Of a stretch of DNA of 64,000 nt, positions 7,570 through 15,937 are shown one piece after another. The stretch is from positions 1,860,001 to 1,924,000 of the forward strand of contig NZ_JACHMU010000001.1 of assembly GCF_014205075.1 (NCBI RefSeq), written 5' to 3'. The notes below the pieces were generated by a model that saw only the letters and a list, made by a program, of their open reading frames with translations, did not search any database and was not told where the DNA came from. Made by a program: the position numbers and the translations under genes. This DNA comes from Microbacterium ginsengiterrae. Its GTDB lineage: Bacteria > Actinomycetota > Actinomycetes > Actinomycetales > Microbacteriaceae. How positions within the stretch are numbered: position 1 is the first letter of the stretch; every line of letters begins with the position of its first letter.

Positions 7570-8754
7570 ATGGGCGGACGCGCGGGCGGCGCAACCACCG
7601 GGATCCTCGCTCCGGCGAAGGCGATCCACCTCGCCGCAGCCGGGATCTCGCTCATCGCCGTCTGCTACGGCCTCGCACGTTTCGCCTATGGGTTGTTCGT
7701 CCCCGCCTTCCGCAACACCTTCGACCTCGATGCCACCGCGGCCGGGGCGATCGCGTCGGGCAGCTACGTCGCATACTGCGTCGGCGTCCTGCTCGCCACG
7801 GCCGTCACCCCGCGGGCCGGTGCGCGGGTGGTCGCGCTCGCCGCCGGTCTGCTCGCCACGGTGGGGACGTCGGTGATCGCCATGGCGCCGGATGTCGTCA
7901 TGCTGGCGGTCGGCGTGATCATCGCCGGTTCGAGCACCGGCGTCGCATCCCCGCCGCTCGTGCACGCGATCGCGCGCCGCGTCTCACCAGAGGTGCGCGA
8001 CCGGACCCAGACGATCGTCAACGCGGGGACAGGCCTGGGGGTCATGGTCTCCGGACCGATCGCCCTCCTCGCGCAGGACCAGTGGCGCGTCGCCTGGTTC
8101 GCGTTCGCCGGGGTGGCGGCCGTCGTCACGCTCTGGAGCGCCATCGCCGTCCCTGCGGCGAGGGACGCCGCCGGTGAGAGTTCGCCGGGCGCCGAGCGGA
8201 CGCGCCACCGCCGACTGCCGCGCGGTCTGCTGAGGCTCGCCGCGGCCTCCGCCACGATGGGGGTCGCCAGTGCGGCCGGTTGGACCTTCGGGCAGGACCT
8301 GCTGACGACAGAGGGTGGGCACACGTCGCCGTTCGCGACGATCGCCTGGATCGTCCTCGGCGCATGCGGGCTGCTCGGTGCTGCGGCGGGTGACATGGCG
8401 GAGCGGCTCGGGCTCGGCCGCTCCTGGGTCCTCCTGATGATCGCCCTCGGTGGCAGCCTGGCCGCGCTCGCCGCGGCGTCGCAGAGCGCGATCGTCGCGA
8501 TCGCGGCATCCGCGGTCTTCGGCGCGGTCTACATCGCCCTCACCGGACTCCTTCTCGTGTGGAGCACGCGGGTGTTCGCCTCCGACCCTGCCAGGGGCGT
8601 CGGCGTGGTGTTCCTCGTCCTCGCCCTGGGGCAGGCGGGCGCGGCACCCCTGCTCGGAATCGCCTCCGACCTCAGCGGAAGCGTGGCAGCGGCGTTCTGG
8701 ATCGCCGCGGCCGTCGCGCTGCTCGGTGCGCTGATGCGGCCCGCGCGCGGCTGA
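7570..8754 (+). CDS. MFS transporter, YbfB/YjiJ-like
   Basis: A 394-residue protein with about twelve hydrophobic helices. The first helix carries AVCYGLARFAYGLFVPAFR, close to the G-x-x-R-F-x-Y pattern of YbfB/YjiJ-type major facilitator proteins, and helix 4 has GSSTGVASPPLV. A central basic loop (about residues 200-215, ERTRHRRLPRGLL) divides the two six-helix halves. The likely role is proton-driven export of a small molecule across the membrane. The GGGAGG site at 7558-7563 supports the ATG at 7570. The divergent TetR gene suggests drug- or metabolite-inducible expression. The gene is convergent with marR, 27 bp apart. Confidence 0.9.
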   Translation: MGGRAGGATTGILAPAKAIHLAAAGISLIAVCYGLARFAYGLFVPAFRNTFDLDATAAGAIASGSYVAYCVGVLLATAVTPRAGARVVALAAGLLATVGTSVIAMAPDVVMLAVGVIIAGSSTGVASPPLVHAIARRVSPEVRDRTQTIVNAGTGLGVMVSGPIALLAQDQWRVAWFAFAGVAAVVTLWSAIAVPAARDAAGESSPGAERTRHRRLPRGLLRLAAASATMGVASAAGWTFGQDLLTTEGGHTSPFATIAWIVLGACGLLGAAAGDMAERLGLGRSWVLLMIALGGSLAALAAASQSAIVAIAASAVFGAVYIALTGLLLVWSTRVFASDPARGVGVVFLVLALGQAGAAPLLGIASDLSGSVAAAFWIAAAVALLGALMRPARG

Positions 8755-8781
8755 GCTGCGCTTCGCCCGGCGTCATGGGAA

Positions 8782-9270
8782 TCACGCGGTCGGCCTCCAT
8801 GTCGTTCCGTGCCCGACTGCGTCAGAGATCCGGCGGGCGATCGCGCCGAGCTGCCTCGCCTGAGCGGAGGTGAGCGCGTCGAAGACGACCCGCCGGACGA
8901 GCGCCTGATGAGCGGGCGTGGAGCGCTCGACATGCGCGTGCCCCTCATCCGTGAGGATCGCGAGCGTGAAGCGGCCATCAGACTCGTCGACGGCGCGTCG
9001 GACCCACCCCTTGGCCTGCAGGCGCGTGACTGCGCGAGAGAGGCGCGAGAGTGAGCAGCTCGCGTAGTCCGCGAGCGTGCTGAGGCGCAGTGAACGCTCC
9101 GGGGCGTCATCGAGCGCATAGAGGATGCCGAACTCGAAGTGCGTGACATCACTGTCTCGCTGCAGCTGGGCGTCCAAAGCAGCAGGGAGGCGCTCGAGAA
9201 GTGTGGCGACCGAGGCCCAGATCTCGAGTTCGTCTGCGCTCAGGGGGGCGCTCTGCGGGGTCTCTGGCAT
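8782..9270 (-). CDS. MarR-family transcriptional regulator
   Basis: A winged-helix regulator of 162 residues. Visible features: an N-terminal dimerisation helix (LEIWASVATLLERLPAALDAQL), then LRLSTLADYASCSLSRLSRAVTRLQAKGWVRRAVDESDGRFTLAILTDEG (about residues 69-118), which contains the recognition helix and the D-x-R wing typical of MarR. The ATG at 9270 begins MPETPQS; a GTG at 9288 would add six residues. It diverges from a short-chain dehydrogenase gene, and the intergenic region holds two operator-like inverted repeats. Autoregulation and control of the dehydrogenase are therefore likely. The ligand is unknown, though phenolic or quinone-like compounds are common for the family. Confidence 0.9.
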   Translation of the reverse strand: MPETPQSAPLSADELEIWASVATLLERLPAALDAQLQRDSDVTHFEFGILYALDDAPERSLRLSTLADYASCSLSRLSRAVTRLQAKGWVRRAVDESDGRFTLAILTDEGHAHVERSTPAHQALVRRVVFDALTSAQARQLGAIARRISDAVGHGTTWRPTA

Positions 9271-9313
9271 GCCCCCAGCGTACGGCACGGGGCGGTCGAT
9301 CTGGCCCTATCCA

Positions 9314-9329
9314 ACTTGCTCAAGCAAGT
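9314..9329. promoter_or_regulatory. MarR operator candidate 1
   Basis: ACTTGCTCAAGCAAGT is a perfect 7+7 inverted repeat with a 2-base centre, a size and form typical of MarR binding sites. It lies in the marR/dehydrogenase divergent region. Its partner site has the same half-site AGCAAGT. Confidence 0.75.
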
Positions 9330-9346
9330 AATTGGGAGGTAGGTTG

Positions 9347-9362
9347 ACTTTCCTGAGCAAGT
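9347..9362. promoter_or_regulatory. MarR operator candidate 2
   Basis: ACTTTCCTGAGCAAGT keeps the right half-site AGCAAGT and the outer ACTT of the left half. Its centre is 33 bp from that of the first site, about three helical turns, so two dimers would sit on the same face of the DNA. Confidence 0.65.
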
Positions 9363-9398
9363 AAAACGACGAGACCTCCGTCGGGAATGGAAGTGCAC

Positions 9399-10190
9399 AT
9401 GGATCTGGATCTGCGGGGGAGAAGAGCATTCATCAGCGGCTCCAGTGAGGGCATCGGCTACGCCGTCGCCTCGGCTCTGGCGGCCGAGGGTGCCCAGGTG
9501 ATCCTGAACGGGCGGGACCCGGTTCGTCTGGCGGTGGCGGTAGATCGGATTCGCTCCGCACATCCAGGGTCGGACCCGTCCGGCATCGTCGCGGACTTCG
9601 CGGACTCCGAGCAGGTCGAAGCACTGCTGGACGAACTCGGCGCCGTGGACATCCTCATCAACAACGTCGGGCTCTTCGATCTCGCGGAGTTCGACGCCAT
9701 CGACGACGAGGCGTGGATGCGGTACTTCGAGGTGAACGTCATGAGCGGCGTCCGGCTGTCGCGGCGGCTGCTCGGCGGGATGCGAGAGCGCGGGTGGGGC
9801 CGGATCGTCTTCATCGGGAGCGAATCCGGCGTGAACGTCCCCGCGGACATGATCCACTACGGGGCGACGAAGGCGGCCATGCTCGCTGTGAGCAACGGTC
9901 TCGCCAAACTGACCCGCGGCACCTCCGTGACCGTCAACACGGTCCTCGGCGGTCCGACACTCTCCGACGGCGTCGCACGCACTGTGCGCGCGGTCGCCGA
10001 CGCCCAGTCGCTGCCTCCTGAGGTCGTCCGAGACGCGATCATCGGGCAGAACCGCACGACGTTGCTCGAGCGGTTCATCGAGCCCGAGGAGATCGCCCAC
10101 CTCGTCGCCTACCTGGCCAGCCCGCTGTCCTCCGCCACGAACGGCGCTGCCCTCCGAGCGGACGGTGGAGTGCTCACGGCGATGCTCTGA
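9399..10190 (+). CDS. short-chain dehydrogenase/reductase (SDR)
   Basis: A classical SDR of 263 residues. The Rossmann glycine motif is in ISGSSEGIGYAVA (about residues 11-23), the NNVG structural motif at about 87-90, and the catalytic triad as Ser in IGSESGV with Tyr and Lys in HYGATKAAM (about residues 153-161). The C-terminal motif EEIAHLVAYLASPLSSATNGAALRADGG is standard. It should catalyse NAD(P)-dependent oxidation or reduction of an alcohol or carbonyl. GGAAG (9389-9393) favours the ATG at 9399 over the in-frame ATG at 9387. The gene is divergent from marR with two operator-like sites in its promoter region. Confidence 0.92.
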   Translation: MDLDLRGRRAFISGSSEGIGYAVASALAAEGAQVILNGRDPVRLAVAVDRIRSAHPGSDPSGIVADFADSEQVEALLDELGAVDILINNVGLFDLAEFDAIDDEAWMRYFEVNVMSGVRLSRRLLGGMRERGWGRIVFIGSESGVNVPADMIHYGATKAAMLAVSNGLAKLTRGTSVTVNTVLGGPTLSDGVARTVRAVADAQSLPPEVVRDAIIGQNRTTLLERFIEPEEIAHLVAYLASPLSSATNGAALRADGGVLTAML

Positions 10191-10206
10191 CCGTCGACCG
10201 CCGGGG

Positions 10207-11637
10207 TCAGCTCTCGGTGCGGTCGGGTCCCGAGGGGCCCTGGTTTCCGGAGTTGTTCCCCGGGCCCTTGTTCGGGTTCGGAGCGCCGCCGGGGCCCTCG
10301 TTCGGGGCCGGTTCGTCCCCGGCCGGGCCGCCATCGCCCTCCGCCGGTCCACCGGCGGGCGGAGCGGGCGGAGCCACGGGAGCGGGGCCCGGCTCCTGCG
10401 GAGTGGACGGGGCGGGTTGCTCGACCGGCTGCGGCGCGGGCTCCTGCACCACCGGTTCCTGCACGGCGGGATCCTCTGCGGCGACGTCCTCGGCCTCATC
10501 CGCAGGAACCGTACTGGACGGAGCGCCGTCGGTCACTCCGTCGAATGATGCCGGAGCGGCCTCGCGCCCGAGCGACCCGGACGGGGCCAGCACCCAGATC
10601 CCGCCGACGATCACCGCGGCGGCCGCAGCGGCACCCACGATCGCCGCCCACGGCGCCCGCCTCCTGCGCGTCCGCCGCGCCGGGGTGGGGAGCGCGCTGG
10701 TGATCTCCCTCGTCGGACCGGTGAGGTGCGCGGTCGCCGCCAGCGGTGCGAGCGCCGACGGTGCGCGCAGTGGGCCGCCGACTGCGTCCTTGGCGGAGAG
10801 CTCATCACGCAGGTGCGACGCAGCCTGGGCGACTTCTTCGGCCGAGGGGCGCTCCTCCGGCGCGATGCGCGTCATGCGGGTGAGCAGGCAGACCCAGTCG
10901 GGCCCGAGATCGTCCGGGATGGTCGGTGGCTCGCTCAGTCGCAGCAGTGCCGTCTGCACACCACCGGAGACGGGGAACGCGGGTTCCCCGGTCAACGCCT
11001 CGATGAGCAGGAGCCCGAGGGAGTAGATGTCGACCGCAGGGGTGAGCTCCGCGGTGGTGACCTGTTCCGGCGCCATGTAGGCGGCGGTGCCGATGGCGAT
11101 GCCGGGCGAGGTGCGGCGGGCGTCGCCGAGACTGAACGCGATGCCGAAGTCGGTGAGCTTCGCCGTCCATCCGGCCTCCCGGCGCGACGACGGGGCCAGC
11201 AGGACGTTGGAGGGCTTCACGTCCCGGTGGATGATCCCCGCATCGTGCACGAACTCCAATGCTTCCGCGAGATCGAGCGCCAGCGAGGCGGCCTGCAGCC
11301 CCGTGAGCGGCGCGCGGCGCAGCGTCGTCGCAAGCGTCGGCCCATCGATGAGTTCCATGACGAGGAACTGCGGCTGCTGCGGATCGAGCCGCGCGTCGTA
11401 GAGCGTCACGAGGGAGGGGTGGTTCAGGGATGCCAGCACCGCGGTCTCGTCGTGCACGCGCTCGCCGGCCGAGGGCATGTCCTCGGACTGCCGGAGAACC
11501 TTGACCGCCACGGTGCGCCCGAGAAGGGTGTCCTCCGCGCGGTAGACGGCCGCCGTGCCGCCTCGTCCGATGCACTCGCCGATGCGGTATCTGCCGTCCA
11601 GCAGTGCCTCTGTCGGGCGTTCGTCGGTCGCATTCAT
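10207..11637 (-). CDS. membrane-anchored Ser/Thr protein kinase (PknB-like)
   Basis: A 476-residue eukaryote-like kinase. Kinase subdomains are complete: the Gly-rich loop IGRGGTAAVYRAE (about residues 19-31), the ATP Lys in VAVKVLR, the catalytic loop HRDVKPSNVLL, the DFGIAF magnesium loop, and AYMAPEQ. One transmembrane helix follows the kinase domain (PWAAIVGAAAAAAVIVGGIWVLA, about residues 329-351). The extracellular tail is rich in Pro, Gly, Glu and Gln and has no PASTA repeats. It would phosphorylate cytoplasmic targets in response to an outside signal, but no partner is encoded nearby. GGAG before the ATG at 11637 supports the start. It converges on the SDR gene, stop to stop 16 bp apart. 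Confidence 0.92.
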   Translation of the reverse strand: MNATDERPTEALLDGRYRIGECIGRGGTAAVYRAEDTLLGRTVAVKVLRQSEDMPSAGERVHDETAVLASLNHPSLVTLYDARLDPQQPQFLVMELIDGPTLATTLRRAPLTGLQAASLALDLAEALEFVHDAGIIHRDVKPSNVLLAPSSRREAGWTAKLTDFGIAFSLGDARRTSPGIAIGTAAYMAPEQVTTAELTPAVDIYSLGLLLIEALTGEPAFPVSGGVQTALLRLSEPPTIPDDLGPDWVCLLTRMTRIAPEERPSAEEVAQAASHLRDELSAKDAVGGPLRAPSALAPLAATAHLTGPTREITSALPTPARRTRRRRAPWAAIVGAAAAAAVIVGGIWVLAPSGSLGREAAPASFDGVTDGAPSSTVPADEAEDVAAEDPAVQEPVVQEPAPQPVEQPAPSTPQEPGPAPVAPPAPPAGGPAEGDGGPAGDEPAPNEGPGGAPNPNKGPGNNSGNQGPSGPDRTES

Positions 11638-11755
11638 CTTCGCTCCAGGTCAGCCGGCTCGGGTGCCGTGACTCTGGCGACTCTAAGAGGTCACACCGCA
11701 CGCGTCCCCGGCCTTGACAACGGCGTCCCGGCCTGCATGCGGAGGACGGCCGGCG

Positions 11756-13951
11756 TCAGCGGAAGGCGCGCAGCCGAAGACTGTTTCCCACGACGAAGAC
11801 GCTCGACAGCGCCATCGCCGCGCCGGCGAGCATGGGGTTCAGCATCCCGAACGCGGCGATCGGGATCGCCGCGACGTTGTACGCGAACGCCCAGAACAGA
11901 TTCGACCGAATGGTCCCCAGCGTGCGGCGCGACAACCGGATCGCGTCCGCCGCGCTGCGGAGGTCGTCGCGCACGAGTGCGATGTCGGCCGCCTCGAGGG
12001 CGACGTCCGTACCGGTGCCCATCGCGATCCCGAGGTCGGCCTGCACAAGGGCCGGGGCATCGTTGACGCCGTCGCCCACCATCGCCACGACGCGGCCTTC
12101 CGACTGCAGTCGGGCGACGGTGGCGACCTTGTCCTCCGGAAGCATCTCGGCGATGACCTCATCGACGCCGACCTGCGCGCCGATGGATCGTGCGGCCGCC
12201 TCGTTGTCACCGGTGAGCAGGATCGGTGTCAACCCGAGTGCGCGCAACTCCGTGATGGCCTGAGCGCTCGTCGCCCGCACCGTGTCGGCGACGACGAGGA
12301 TGCCCCGGGCCGTCCCGTCCCAGCCGACGGCGACGACGGTCTTCCCTTCGCCCTCGGCCTGCGCCTTGGCGGCCGCAGTGGACTCCGAGAGGGGCATCGA
12401 GCGCTCGGCGAGCAGCGACTCGCGCCCCACGATCACGCGGCGACCGTCGACGATGCCCTCCACGCCGCGACCGGCGATGTTCGAGAACCCGTCGACGGGT
12501 AGCAGGGGAGCGGGCGCCGCCTGCGCGACCGCCCGGCCGATCGGATGCTCCGACGCGTGCTCGAGTGCACCGGCGAGGCGCAGCAGTTCCTCGGCATCCC
12601 CCTGATCCTCGACGACGACATCGACGAGCGCCATGCGCCCCTCGGTCACGGTGCCGGTCTTGTCGAGCACGACGGTGTCGACCCGGCGGGTGGATTCGAG
12701 CACCTCGGGGCCCGTGATGAGGATGCCGAGCTGCGCCCCGCGGCCTGTGCCGACGAGCAGGGCGGTGGGCGTGGCGAGACCGAGCGCGCAGGGGCATGCG
12801 ATCACGACCACGGCGACCGCGGCGGTGAACGCGGTGGTCGCAGGGAAACCTGCCAGCAGCCAGCCGGCCAGCGCCGCGACGGCTATCACCAGCACGATGG
12901 GGACGAAGACGCCGGAGATCCGATCGGCGAGCCGCTGCACCTCCGCCTTGCCGGTCTGCGCCTCTTCGACGAGAGCGGCCATCTGCGCCAGCCGGGTGTC
13001 CGACCCGACCCTGGTCGCTCGTACGACCAGTCGTCCGCTCGTGTTGACGGTCGCGCCCACCACCGGATCCTGTTCGTCGACCTCGACGGGCACCGATTCG
13101 CCCGTGAGCATCGACGCGTCCACGGCGGAACGCCCCGACACGACCACACCGTCCGTCGCGATCTTCTCGCCGGGGCGCACGACGAACTCGTCGCCGACGC
13201 GGAGGTCATCGATCGGGATCGTCGTCTCGACGCCGTCCCTGAGCACCGACACGTCCTTCGCTCCGAGCTCGAGCAGGGCCCGCAGGGCGGCGCCGGCCCG
13301 GCGCTTGGCCCGCTTCTCCACGTAGCGGCCGGCGAGGATGAACGTCGTCACGCCGGCGCCGACCTCGAGGTAGATGTTCGAGGCGCCGTCGGAGCGCGCG
13401 AGGGTGAACTCGAACACGTGCCGCATCCCCGGCATCCCTGCCGTTCCGAGGAACAGGGCGTACAGCGACCAGCCGAATGCCGCGATCGTGCCGAGCGAGA
13501 CGAGGGTGTCCATCGTCGCCGCCCCATGGCGCAGGTTCGTCCAGGCTGCACGGTGGAACGGCCAGCCGCCCCACACGATGACGGGTGCGGCGAGAGTGAG
13601 CGAGGCCCACTGCCAGTACGTGAACTGCAGGGCGGGGATCATCGCCAGCAGGACGACGGGGACCGTGAGGATCGCGGAGACGATCAATCGCTGTCGGAGG
13701 CCGTCGAGCTCCGGATCCCGGTGCTCGGCATCCGGCTCCGTGCGGGCGGGCAGCTGCGCCGAATAGCCGGCCTTCTCGATCTCGGCGATGAGCGCCATCG
13801 CATCGAGCCCGGCCGGTACGGCCACCTTCGCCTTCTCCGTGGCGTAGTTGACGGTCGCCTCGACGCCGTCGAGCTTGTTGAGCTTGCGCTCGATGCGGGT
13901 GGCGCAGGACGCGCACGTCATGCCGCCGATCTCGAGTTCGACGCTGCCCAT
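11756..13951 (-). CDS. copA: copper-translocating P-type ATPase
   Basis: A 731-residue P1B-type ATPase. In order: an N-terminal heavy-metal domain with GGMTCASC (residues 9-16), eight expected transmembrane helices, the [15 protein letters not shown] membrane metal site, the phosphorylated Asp in [20 protein letters not shown] with the nucleotide-binding His-Pro, and the hinge [20 protein letters not shown]. Helix 7 has AYN and helix 8 has MALSS, the Cu(I) exporter (P1B-1) signature. It exports Cu+ across the cytoplasmic membrane. The gene is eight bases downstream of a CopZ-like chaperone and behind a CsoR-type operator, so it should be copper-induced. Confidence 0.95.
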   Translation of the reverse strand: MGSVELEIGGMTCASCATRIERKLNKLDGVEATVNYATEKAKVAVPAGLDAMALIAEIEKAGYSAQLPARTEPDAEHRDPELDGLRQRLIVSAILTVPVVLLAMIPALQFTYWQWASLTLAAPVIVWGGWPFHRAAWTNLRHGAATMDTLVSLGTIAAFGWSLYALFLGTAGMPGMRHVFEFTLARSDGASNIYLEVGAGVTTFILAGRYVEKRAKRRAGAALRALLELGAKDVSVLRDGVETTIPIDDLRVGDEFVVRPGEKIATDGVVVSGRSAVDASMLTGESVPVEVDEQDPVVGATVNTSGRLVVRATRVGSDTRLAQMAALVEEAQTGKAEVQRLADRISGVFVPIVLVIAVAALAGWLLAGFPATTAFTAAVAVVVIACPCALGLATPTALLVGTGRGAQLGILITGPEVLESTRRVDTVVLDKTGTVTEGRMALVDVVVEDQGDAEELLRLAGALEHASEHPIGRAVAQAAPAPLLPVDGFSNIAGRGVEGIVDGRRVIVGRESLLAERSMPLSESTAAAKAQAEGEGKTVVAVGWDGTARGILVVADTVRATSAQAITELRALGLTPILLTGDNEAAARSIGAQVGVDEVIAEMLPEDKVATVARLQSEGRVVAMVGDGVNDAPALVQADLGIAMGTGTDVALEAADIALVRDDLRSAADAIRLSRRTLGTIRSNLFWAFAYNVAAIPIAAFGMLNPMLAGAAMALSSVFVVGNSLRLRAFR

Positions 13952-13959
13952 GGTGTCGC

Positions 13960-14169
13960 TCAGACGCGGACGGCGGAGTATCCGGCCTCGTCGACGGCCG
14001 CGAGGACGTCGGCGTCGGAGACGGGGGCGGATGCCGTCACGACGAGCGTGCCGCTCTGTGCGCTGACCTCGATGGCGTCGACGCCGGCGATTTGAGCGAC
14101 CTCTTCGCGCACGGACATCTCACAGTGGCCGCAGGTCATGCCGGTGACCGTGTACTCGGTGGTGTTCAT
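13960..14169 (-). CDS. copZ: CopZ-like heavy-metal-associated chaperone
   Basis: A 69-residue single HMA domain protein with the metal site GMTCGHC at residues 10-16 and the usual beta-alpha-beta-beta-alpha-beta length. It would carry Cu(I) to the ATPase encoded just downstream. The ATG at 14169 is preceded by AAGGGA at good spacing. It is the first gene of the copZ-copA unit, with the CsoR-type operator and a TATATT -10 upstream. Confidence 0.93.
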   Translation of the reverse strand: MNTTEYTVTGMTCGHCEMSVREEVAQIAGVDAIEVSAQSGTLVVTASAPVSDADVLAAVDEAGYSAVRV

Positions 14170-14217
14170 GTCTGGTCCCTTCGTCGTGGTGCTCCGGAGC
14201 GTCGCCCCACGACCAAT

Positions 14218-14234
14218 ATACCCCCGAGGGGTAT
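14218..14234 (-). promoter_or_regulatory. CsoR-type copper operator
   Basis: ATACCCC-CGA-GGGGTAT is a perfect 7+7 inverted repeat with a 3-base centre, the G/C-rich TACCCC...GGGGTA form bound by CsoR-family repressors. On the minus strand it abuts TATATT (about 14214-14219), a likely -10 for copZ-copA. No csoR gene lies in the window. Confidence 0.8.
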
Positions 14235-14242
14235 CCCCTGGG

Positions 14243-14914
14243 TCAGTCGACGGCAGCGGTGACGAGGATGGGACGGTGATCGCTGGACCGCTGGGGCAGG
14301 GTCGTGATGCTGTCGATCCGGAACCCGTCCGACGTCGCGAAGTCGTAGTGACCCTTGAAGACGCGGTAGCGCGTGTACGTGCGGTCATCGCTGAGCGTGA
14401 GGGTGTATCCGTGATCGCGCACCGTCTGGCCGAGGTTCTCCTTGAAGACCGGATAGTTGTAGTCGCCGACCATGAGAACAGGGAGGCCGGGGCCCATCGA
14501 CTCCAGCTCGGTGAGCGCCGCACGGATCTGGTTGCGCCGCAGGGAGTTCAGTGCCGTCAGCGGCGCCGCGTGGAAGGACGCGACGATGAGGTCGCGACCG
14601 CTGTCGATGTCGTGCATCCGTACGCCGAGGACCCGCTCGTGGGCAGGCTTGAGCATCCGGTCGTGCAGGGACTTCTTCAGGCCGATCGTGCGGATGTCCT
14701 GCACGCGGAAGAGGTTGGTCCGGTAATACATCGCGAGTCCGAGTCGGTTGCCCTGGGTGGCGTCGGCCAGGGTGAGCCCGCTGATCTCGTCCGGAAGCGC
14801 GGACACGTCGCACTCCTGCAGGCACAGCACATCGGGCTCGTGGATCTCGACGAGTTCTTCGAGCTCCCGGGCGGCACGATGCTTGCGCAGGTTGTACGAG
14901 ATGACCTTCATCAT
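14243..14914 (-). CDS. endonuclease/exonuclease/phosphatase family protein
   Basis: A 223-residue protein of the metal-dependent DNase I-like fold. Family landmarks are present: Asn in ISYNLRKH near the N-terminus, the metal Glu in LCLQECD (about residue 33), the His of ASFHAAPL, MVGDYNY with the catalytic Asp and Asn, and the closing SSDHRPILV with the Asp-His pair. Substrates across the family range from DNA to phosphoinositides and phosphodiesters, so the specific target is not deducible. No signal peptide is visible. It lies 57 bp downstream of truA on the same strand and may share its transcript. Confidence 0.9.
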   Translation of the reverse strand: MMKVISYNLRKHRAARELEELVEIHEPDVLCLQECDVSALPDEISGLTLADATQGNRLGLAMYYRTNLFRVQDIRTIGLKKSLHDRMLKPAHERVLGVRMHDIDSGRDLIVASFHAAPLTALNSLRRNQIRAALTELESMGPGLPVLMVGDYNYPVFKENLGQTVRDHGYTLTLSDDRTYTRYRVFKGHYDFATSDGFRIDSITTLPQRSSDHRPILVTAAVD

Positions 14915-14971
14915 CGCAACGCTACTGCCCTCACCTGAGTCAGAGGTGTCGATGCGGACCGTGGCGTGCGC

Positions 14972-15814
14972 CTATTCCGCGTCGCGTCGCGCCCTCGTCT
15001 GCTCCGCACGCGTCGCCAGCAGCTCGTCCGCGGGATACCCCACCTCGGTCAGGGTGAGTCCGCGTGCCGCAAGCACCTTGAACTCGCTGGTGCGGCGCAG
15101 CGCGTCGCGCAGGACGACGAGGTCGCCGACGTCGAGCCGCTGCTCGCCGACCGCCGCGCACGCGCCCACGAGTGCCCGCACCATGCTGTGGCAGAACGCG
15201 TCCGCCTTCACCTCGGCGATGAGCACGCCGTCGTCGTCCCGGCTCCAGCCGTAGTCCAGCAGCGTGCGGATCGTCGTCGCGTCGTCGCGGGCCTTGCAGT
15301 ATGCGGCGAAGTCGTGCAGGCCGATGAGTGAGCGGGCCGCGGCATCCATCGCCTCGACGTCGAGCGTGCCACGGATGCTCGTGGTGTCGTGTCGGCGGGC
15401 CGGGTCGTAGCCGGCCGCGTCGTCGGCGAGGCGGTACCGATACCGGCGCCAGACCGCCGAGAAGCGTGCATCGAAGCCCGCAGGGGCGAGGGAGGAGCGG
15501 CGCACCACGACATCAGGGTACGCGCCGAGCACACCGCGCATCCTCGCGGCGATCGAGCCGGCAGGATCGGAGGCGGCTCGCCCGTGCCGTGCCTCGACGC
15601 GCGCCCACTGCGCATCGTTCAGGTCGACGTGCGCGACCTGACCGGAGGCGTGGACCCCGGCATCCGTTCGTCCGGCGACGACGAAGTGGACGTCCGACCC
15701 GACGATCCGCGCGAGCGCCGCCTCGAGCGTGCGCTGCACCGTGCGCAGCCCCGGCTGCTTCGCCCACCCACGGAAGTGCGTGCCGTCGTAGGCGATGTCG
15801 AGGCGGATTCTCAC
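14972..15814 (-). CDS. truA: tRNA pseudouridine(38-40) synthase
   Basis: A 280-residue TruA. It begins RIRLDIAYDGTHFRGWAKQPG and has the catalytic Asp in VAGRTDAGVHASGQVAHV (about residues 47-64). The C-terminal half has FCHSMVRALVGACAAVGEQR, matching the conserved F-x-H-x-M-V-R segment. It converts uridines 38-40 in the anticodon arm to pseudouridine. In many actinobacteria truA lies on the same strand in or near the ribosomal protein genes; here it is on the opposite strand to rplM, with two genes in between. Confidence 0.96.
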   Translation of the reverse strand: MRIRLDIAYDGTHFRGWAKQPGLRTVQRTLEAALARIVGSDVHFVVAGRTDAGVHASGQVAHVDLNDAQWARVEARHGRAASDPAGSIAARMRGVLGAYPDVVVRRSSLAPAGFDARFSAVWRRYRYRLADDAAGYDPARRHDTTSIRGTLDVEAMDAAARSLIGLHDFAAYCKARDDATTIRTLLDYGWSRDDDGVLIAEVKADAFCHSMVRALVGACAAVGEQRLDVGDLVVLRDALRRTSEFKVLAARGLTLTEVGYPADELLATRAEQTRARRDAE

Positions 15815-15937
15815 CGGTCCAGCCTAATCGGGCCGAGCTGCCTCCGCCTCGTGCGCAGGGTGCGCGCAGGCTCTGTCCGAACGCGTGCCTAGACTGGATC
15901 TCATCCTTCCGTCGGCGGTGCCGACGCGCCTCTCCCC

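Noticed and set aside
10187..10210. CTGACC/GGTCAG hairpin at the SDR and kinase stop codons
   Set aside because: Only six pairs with a 12-base loop and no T tract; too weak to call a terminator.
12545..14095. 516-codon plus-strand frame over copA
   Set aside because: Antisense to a clear copper ATPase. Its composition (His/Asp/Arg/Gly) is that of a shadow.
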